A DNA stretch of 64,000 nucleotides from contig NZ_QMDV01000003.1 of the NCBI RefSeq assembly GCF_003284895.1, positions 498,501 to 562,500 of the forward strand, given 5' to 3'. Origin of the DNA: Pontibacter arcticus (lineage in GTDB: Bacteria; Bacteroidota; Bacteroidia; Cytophagales; Hymenobacteraceae). Positions within the stretch are counted from its first letter, which is position 1, and each line of letters opens with the position of its first letter. The position numbers and the translations under genes were made by a program. Positions 59,593 to 64,000 of the stretch are shown one piece after another. The notes beneath the pieces were generated by a model that saw only the letters and a list, made by a program, of their open reading frames with translations, did not search any database and had not been told where the DNA came from.

Positions 59593-59940
59593 AAGAGTTA
59601 TGAGTTACGAGTTCTGAGTGTCGATTTTCCTGCCGTTGTTGGTGTTTTCACTAACAACTATACTTTCATCTGCAAGCGCACCGTAATTTCATAATCTGAG
59701 TTAAGGTCTGAAAGTATAAATGCTGTTTCTATTAGTCTGTTTACATAAATCCATACTTTGTTAACTTTCTAACGCTTTAACTTCCAAACTTTCTAACTCA
59801 AAACAAGCTTTGTCTATGAAAAAGGTTCGTTAGTCGAATACACCTGCAACGATTGAACTATACAACCTAAATTTGTTTATTATAGTACCACGGGCGCTTT
59901 TTCCCGGTGAGTAACCCTTTGTACCTTAACCCAAAACTAT
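59593..59940. other. Intergenic region with two kinds of short repeat
   Basis: Contains a paired-hairpin unit (59635-59665), a GAGTTATGAGTTACGAGTTCT-like decayed stretch near 59594, and at 59757-59801 several copies of AACTTTCTAAC, the reverse complement of the simple repeat at 40684-40775. No gene was seen. Confidence 0.5.
59635..59665 (-). repeat. Intergenic hairpin repeat, copy B (second unit only)
   Basis: GTTGTTGGTG-TTTT-CACTAACAAC followed by TATACTT. Its reverse complement matches the second unit of copy A (10932-10956) and copy C (62738-62761), including the flanking AAGTATA. The first unit is absent or decayed to TGCAAGC. Confidence 0.7.
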
Positions 59941-61704
59941 ATGTTAAATTTTCTGAAGTATGTGCTGGCTACTATTATTGGCCTTCTCATATTCTTATTT
60001 ATCACGATGCTGCTCCTGATCGGGATTGCTGCCAGCTCCAGTTCTTCCGACGAAATTACGGTAACCAATGGCTCTGTGCTTGAACTGAAATTTGACAAAG
60101 CCATTTCGGAGCGCGAACCCGAAAATCCGTTTGGCGAACTTGGTTTCTCGTTCGGTTCTTTCACCAGCACCGATGGCCTTGATCAGATAAAAGCCACTAT
60201 CCGCAAAGCCAAAAACGACGAGAACATCGAAGGTATTTTCCTGAACATGGGCATGATAGATGCCGGTATGGGCAAGCTCGAAGAAATTCGTAACGAGCTG
60301 ATCGACTTTAAAAAGTCTGGCAAGTTCATCGTTTCGTACGGCGACATGACAACTGAAAAAGGCTATTACCTGGCTTCTGTAGCTGATAAAATCTACCTGA
60401 ACCCACTGGGCGCTTTGGAGTTTAACGGCATGAGCTCGGAAGTATACTTCTTCAAAAACATGCTGGAGAAGCTCGATATCAAACCGCAGATTTTTAAAGT
60501 AGGCGATTACAAAAGTGCGGTAGAGCCTTTCTTTTTAGATAAAATGAGCGAAGCTAACCGGGAGCAGGTAACCTCTTTCCTGAATTCGATCAACGATTAC
60601 CAGCTGCAGAACATCGCCAAAACCCGCAAACTGAATTACGAAGAACTGAAAAAAGTGTCTTCTGAAATGCTGGTGCGTACGCCCGAAGATGCTAAAAAGT
60701 ATAAACTGATAACTGATGTCGGTTACTACGACCAGGCACTGGATTACATCAAAGCCAAAGCGGGTATAGCCAAAGACAAAAAACTGGAACTGATATCGTT
60801 CAGCAAGTATAAAAAAGCAAAAGGAGAATCAGAAGGCAACAGCTCTAAAAACCGCATCGCTGTAATTTATGCCGAAGGCGACATTGTGGATGGCGAAGGC
60901 GGAGAAGATAACATAGGCGGCATGCGCTACGCAGAAGCGATCAGACAGGCCCGTTTAGATGATAAAGTAAAAGCTGTTGTGTTGCGTATCAGTTCGCCGG
61001 GCGGCAGTGCCCTGGCATCGGATGTAATGTGGCGCGAAATCCAGTTAACTAAAAAAGTGAAGCCTATTATCGCTTCTATGTCTGATGTGGCGGCATCCGG
61101 CGGATATTACATGGCGATGGGCTGCGATACCATAGTGGCACACCCCAACACCATTACCGGAAGTATAGGCGTATTTGGTGTGATCCCGAATATACAGGGC
61201 TTCCTGAACAACAAACTGGGCATTACCGTGGATAACGTAAGTACCGGCAAGTATTCGGATGTGCCTACCATTTCGCGCCCAATGACCGCATTGGAGGGGC
61301 AAGTGATCCAGAACCAGATCGACCAGATCTACGAGACCTTTACCAGCAAAGCAGCGCAAGGCCGCGGCATGACCCAGGATAAACTGAAAACGCTGGCATC
61401 CGGCCGTGTTTGGTCTGGCGCCGAAGCCAAAGAGCGCAACCTGATCGACCTGTACGGTGGCCTTGAAAAAGCGATTGAAGTTGCCGCAGCTGCTGCCAAC
61501 ATCAAAGACGATTACCGTATCAAGGAGCTTCCGCGCCGTAAATCTTTCTTCGAAGAAATGTTTGGTGCCAGTGGCTCGCAGGTAAAAGAGCAAGCTGTGA
61601 AAGCAGAACTTGGTCAGTTGTACCCATACTACAAACTCTACAAAAAAGTAGAAAATATGAGCGGCGTACAGGCACGCTTGCCTTACGAACTGACCATCCA
61701 ATAA
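59941..61704 (+). CDS. sppA: Signal peptide peptidase SppA, 67-kDa type
   Basis: 587 residues, the long two-domain form found in Gram-negatives. An N-terminal transmembrane helix (YVLATIIGLLIFLFITMLLLIGIAA) anchors it in the inner membrane with the protease domains outside. The lysine general base is expected in MTTEKGYYLASVADKIYLNPLG (near residue 140-160) and the nucleophile serine in SDVAASGGYYMAMGCDTIVAHPNTITGSIGVFG (near 380). SSPGGSALASDVMWREI shows the ClpP/crotonase-type glycine-rich strand. It degrades released signal peptides. The gene contains at least four copies of AAGTATA. Confidence 0.95.
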   Translation: MLNFLKYVLATIIGLLIFLFITMLLLIGIAASSSSSDEITVTNGSVLELKFDKAISEREPENPFGELGFSFGSFTSTDGLDQIKATIRKAKNDENIEGIFLNMGMIDAGMGKLEEIRNELIDFKKSGKFIVSYGDMTTEKGYYLASVADKIYLNPLGALEFNGMSSEVYFFKNMLEKLDIKPQIFKVGDYKSAVEPFFLDKMSEANREQVTSFLNSINDYQLQNIAKTRKLNYEELKKVSSEMLVRTPEDAKKYKLITDVGYYDQALDYIKAKAGIAKDKKLELISFSKYKKAKGESEGNSSKNRIAVIYAEGDIVDGEGGEDNIGGMRYAEAIRQARLDDKVKAVVLRISSPGGSALASDVMWREIQLTKKVKPIIASMSDVAASGGYYMAMGCDTIVAHPNTITGSIGVFGVIPNIQGFLNNKLGITVDNVSTGKYSDVPTISRPMTALEGQVIQNQIDQIYETFTSKAAQGRGMTQDKLKTLASGRVWSGAEAKERNLIDLYGGLEKAIEVAAAAANIKDDYRIKELPRRKSFFEEMFGASGSQVKEQAVKAELGQLYPYYKLYKKVENMSGVQARLPYELTIQ

Positions 61705-61748
61705 GTATAAACTTTGTCCTGGCTCTGGCTGAGCCATACTTTCAAAAC

Positions 61749-61787
61749 AAAAACTGCCGCAGCTGTCAAAGAGCTGCGGCAGTTTTT
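61749..61787 (+). terminator. Terminator after sppA, 16-bp stem
   Basis: AAAAACTGCCGCAGCT pairs perfectly with AGCTGCGGCAGTTTTT around a 7-base loop. Confidence 0.9.
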
Positions 61788-61845
61788 GTTTTATAGCCGC
61801 GCTATTTTTCGCAACTTGCCGGTGTTAAACAGAAAAGCATAAACC

Positions 61846-62661
61846 ATGATGCAGCAACTACAGGATACAGCCGCCTACATACAAAGCCAGACAGATAATT
61901 TTGAGCCGGAATTCGGGATCATACTGGGTACAGGCCTGGGCGCACTCGTAAATGAAATCGAAATAAAGTATAGCTTGTCTTACAGCGATATTCCGGATTT
62001 TCCGGTTTCTACGGTAGAGAGCCACTCGGGCAGGTTGATCCTGGGTTTACTGGCTGGCCGTAACGTGATCGTGATGCAGGGCCGCTTTCATTACTACGAA
62101 GGCTATACCATGGAGCAGGTTGTTTTTCCGGTACGCGTGATGAAGTTGCTGGGCGTTAAGAAACTGTTTGTATCGAATGCCGCCGGTGGCCTGAACCCCG
62201 CTTTCAATACCTCCGACCTGATGGTACTGACCGACCACATTAACCTGCAGCCAGGCAACCCGCTTATCGGCAAGAACCTGGACGAAATGGGGCCGCGTTT
62301 CCCGGATATGAGCGATGTATACGACGAGCATATGATCCGGCAGGCGATGGTAATTGCCGAAGATGCTGACTTTGATCTGCGCGAAGGTGTGTACGTAAGT
62401 GTGCCCGGCCCGATGCTCGAAACAAAAGCAGAATACAAGTACCTGACTATTATCGGGGCAGATGCCGTTGGCATGTCTACGGTGCCGGAAGTAATTGCGG
62501 CGCGCCACATGAATATGCCTGTTTTTGCTGTTTCAGTGATAACCGATATGTGTACGCCGGACCGTATAAAGAAAGTAAAGCTATCTGATATTCTGGAGGC
62601 AGCCGCCATCGCCGAACCCCGCATGACCATGCTGATCCGCGAGCTGATCAAGCTGCAATAA
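61846..62661 (+). CDS. Purine-nucleoside phosphorylase
   Basis: 271 residues, the trimeric PNP / MTA phosphorylase class 2 family. It splits inosine and guanosine (deoxy forms too) to base and ribose 1-phosphate in purine salvage. EFGIILGTGLGALVNEI carries the phosphate-binding GTGLG (residues about 26-30), SHSGRLILGL and GRFHYYEGY follow, FVSNAAGGLN, HINLQPGNPLIG and GVYVSVPGPMLETKAEYK hold the base-binding region, and GADAVGMSTVPEVIAARHMNMPVFAVSVITD is the signature. Two successive ATGs are available (61846 and 61849). Confidence 0.95.
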   Translation: MMQQLQDTAAYIQSQTDNFEPEFGIILGTGLGALVNEIEIKYSLSYSDIPDFPVSTVESHSGRLILGLLAGRNVIVMQGRFHYYEGYTMEQVVFPVRVMKLLGVKKLFVSNAAGGLNPAFNTSDLMVLTDHINLQPGNPLIGKNLDEMGPRFPDMSDVYDEHMIRQAMVIAEDADFDLREGVYVSVPGPMLETKAEYKYLTIIGADAVGMSTVPEVIAARHMNMPVFAVSVITDMCTPDRIKKVKLSDILEAAAIAEPRMTMLIRELIKLQ

Positions 62662-62689
62662 ACGGCTTCTGATTAAGCGCATTTTAGCT

Positions 62690-62865
62690 GCCCTTGCTGC
62701 GTGTTTTCACCAGCAAGCACTAAAAGACAGAAGTATAGTTGTCGGTGAAAACACCAACAACGACGGGTATGAAGTATAAAAAAAGGCTGTACGTTACTGT
62801 ACAGCCTTTTTTTATACTTTTACATTAACCTCTTTGTGCTTGCTGGTGAAAACACGCAGCAAGGG
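62690..62865. repeat. Intergenic paired-hairpin repeat, copy C, with inverted third unit
   Basis: Unit 1 (62693-62717) CTTGCTGCGTG-TTTT-CACCAGCAAG; AAGTATA; unit 2 (62738-62761) GTTGTCGGTG-AAAA-CACCAACAAC; a terminator hairpin; then an inverted unit 1 (62839-62863) GCTTGCTGGTG-AAAA-CACGCAGCAAG. Units 1 at both ends form a long inverted repeat around the terminator. Copy A at 10885-10960 has the same order. Confidence 0.8.
62778..62813. terminator. Bidirectional terminator inside repeat copy C
   Basis: AAAAAAAGGCTGTAC pairs with GTACAGCCTTTTTTT around GTTACT, between the convergent nucleoside phosphorylase and DUF4249 genes. Confidence 0.88.
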
Positions 62866-62944
62866 AGCTAAATTAATTTCCTTGAAAAATCTAAACAACT
62901 TAGTTTGGAAATTGATTACCCAGCATCTCAACCAAGTATAACTT

Positions 62945-63745
62945 TTACCTTGTCAGGATCACTCTTTTCCGGTCGAGGGCGATGTTCGTAAAAATGCCGA
63001 TACCGCCCTGCACCGAAGACCTGATCAGCGATGGCTGTGCAAACGGGTTGCCATTTGCATCTTTTGCTTCGTCTACGGAGTTCAGGTATTCGTAATAAGC
63101 GGGCTCCAGGTGGAACAGCGAAACGATCAATGTATCGCCTTCTTCATAATCATAAGCAGAGCCCACGCTTATTCTTTTGCCATTGGTGAGGTTATCGTTT
63201 AAGTTAAAGTCGCGGTCTGATCCGGAAGAAAGGCTGTCGCGGTGGGTCATGTACCGGTAATAATTCACAGCATTCGGATCGTCCTGGAAGCTCATCAGCA
63301 AATATGCTTTGTTTTTGTCGTTAAACTTCCATTCAACCGCTTCGATAGGCACTACCGGTAGCACTTTTGTAAAACCTGATAATTTGCGCCCCGCAGCATC
63401 TGTTACCCGCAGTTCAAATACATCGCCTGGTTTGGTACTTACAATATCACGGGAAGAATGGGTAAAATAACGGCCACTCGCTTCGTGCAGAACCGGCCGG
63501 TAAGTTAAATTTAGCGGGCGTCCATTTTTAAGGATGGTAACCTGCGCGCTCGGAACCAGCGGGGGCACAGGCGCATCAAAATAGCCGGAACTTTCAAGTA
63601 CGGTTGCCCTGTAGGGCTCGCCGGGCACCAGGTAGCATTCCACTACCAGTTGGGGCGTATGGTTGGGTAAATCTACGTCAATATCTTTTTCAAGATTGCA
63701 GCTACAAAGCAAAAGCAGGCCCAGCAAGTATAAAATCTGCTTCAT
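62945..63745 (-). CDS. DUF4249 family outer-membrane lipoprotein
   Basis: 266 residues from ATG 63745 (a TTG is one codon earlier). Lipoprotein signal KQILYLLGLLLLCSC with the lipidated cysteine; then EKDIDVDLPNHTPQLVVECYLVPGEPYRATVLESSGYFD, a DUF4249 opening, followed by beta-rich sequence with AQVTILKNGRPLNL and the typical end GIGIFTNIALDRKRVIL. DUF4249 proteins follow a TonB-dependent receptor in Bacteroidota and are thought to be accessory surface lipoproteins. Here its ATG overlaps the receptor stop in TGATG, so the two are translationally coupled. Confidence 0.9.
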   Translation of the reverse strand: MKQILYLLGLLLLCSCNLEKDIDVDLPNHTPQLVVECYLVPGEPYRATVLESSGYFDAPVPPLVPSAQVTILKNGRPLNLTYRPVLHEASGRYFTHSSRDIVSTKPGDVFELRVTDAAGRKLSGFTKVLPVVPIEAVEWKFNDKNKAYLLMSFQDDPNAVNYYRYMTHRDSLSSGSDRDFNLNDNLTNGKRISVGSAYDYEEGDTLIVSLFHLEPAYYEYLNSVDEAKDANGNPFAQPSLIRSSVQGGIGIFTNIALDRKRVILTR

Positions 63746-64000
63746 CAAAATTTAAAGTTATAGGTTACCGATGGTATGACTGGGAAAAGAGACACTTGTT
63801 TAGCCTGAAAGCCGGTGATGCGTTCTTCGTTCTGCGGGTCTTCTTTGGCCTGCTCGAAGTACACAAAGTAGGGGTTGCGGCGGTTATAGGCATTGTAGGC
63901 ACTAAAGGTCAGGTCAGCCTCACCGCGTTTTGGCTTAAGCTTTAACACCAGCCCAAGATCTAATCTATGATAGGAGGCAAGCCGGAAACCATTGCGTTCC
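63745..64000 (-). CDS. TonB-dependent receptor, C-terminal end (5' part outside window)
   Basis: The frame is open from base 64000 down to a TGA at 63745-63747. Its last 84 residues include HRLDLGLVLKLKPKRG, then FSAYNAYNRRNPYFVYFEQ and the terminal VTYNFKF, the last barrel strand with C-terminal aromatic that the BAM machinery recognises. NAYNRRNPYF is typical of SusC-unlike TonB receptors with a carboxypeptidase-regulatory domain paired with DUF4249. The rest lies beyond the window. Confidence 0.88.
   Translation of the reverse strand, partial: ERNGFRLASYHRLDLGLVLKLKPKRGEADLTFSAYNAYNRRNPYFVYFEQAKEDPQNEERITGFQAKQVSLFPVIPSVTYNFKF

Noticed and set aside
1..64000. CRISPR arrays, tRNA or rRNA genes, intact transposases or prophage
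   Set aside because: No regularly spaced repeats, tRNA-like T-loop/acceptor patterns, transposase motifs or phage structural genes were seen on either strand.

Overview
The window looks like a chromosomal segment of a Bacteroidota, most likely a Cytophagales / Hymenobacteraceae-type bacterium (Pontibacter, Rufibacter or Adhaeribacter relatives). Reasons: a SusC/SusD pair, a DUF4249 lipoprotein behind a TonB-dependent receptor, Bacteroidota-style promoters (TAnnTTTG, once with an upstream TTTG), an apparent lack of Shine-Dalgarno sequences, and many small secreted proteins and lipoproteins. The genus is inferred. There are no rRNA or tRNA genes, CRISPR arrays, phage genes or intact insertion sequences that I can see.

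Layout. 1-8.2 kb: end of DNA primase, riboflavin ribBA, a two-gene ABC exporter, a DUF2490 outer-membrane protein, a DUF3267 zinc-protease-like protein and a TonB-C-like secreted protein. 8.2-13.3 kb: nitroreductase, an M14 carboxypeptidase, an intergenic stretch with two kinds of inverted repeat, DoxX, a lipoprotein and surE. 13.4-17.8 kb: susD and susC. 18-24.9 kb: histidine phosphatase, acetyltransferase, GT4 glycosyltransferase, NUDIX hydrolase, an aminotransferase fused to a GRAS domain, and a TIGR02117 protein. 25-36.7 kb: a large M14 peptidase, a 57-residue membrane protein, priA, acetyltransferase, DUF5996 protein, methyltransferase, SIMPL protein and a phosphotransferase. 36.75-38.6 kb: two AT-rich genes, each followed by a 67-bp site with the architecture of an integron attC, so this looks like a two-cassette array without an integrase. 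38.6-48.4 kb: M28 peptidase, pseudouridine synthase, acetyltransferase, a hairpin-packed intergenic element, a VWA membrane protein, fabG, an M23 peptidase and a TPR protein. 48.6-64 kb: lpdA, fatty acid desaturase, DEAD-box helicase with a structured leader, glycine-zipper lipoprotein, YpdA-like reductase, EamA and AI-2E family transporters, rarA, sppA, purine nucleoside phosphorylase, DUF4249 lipoprotein and the end of a TonB-dependent receptor.

Most genes are single housekeeping or envelope units closed by strong, often bidirectional, hairpin terminators. The items that stand out are (1) the integron-like cassette array, one cassette of which encodes a HEPN-type putative ribonuclease; (2) the aminotransferase-GRAS fusion; (3) a highly iterated AAGTATA/TATACTT word spread through genes, terminators and spacers; and (4) several structured intergenic repeats. 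Start codons were moved downstream of the longest reading frame where a family N-terminus or promoter position required it. All functional calls come from reading motifs in the sequence; no database search was possible.
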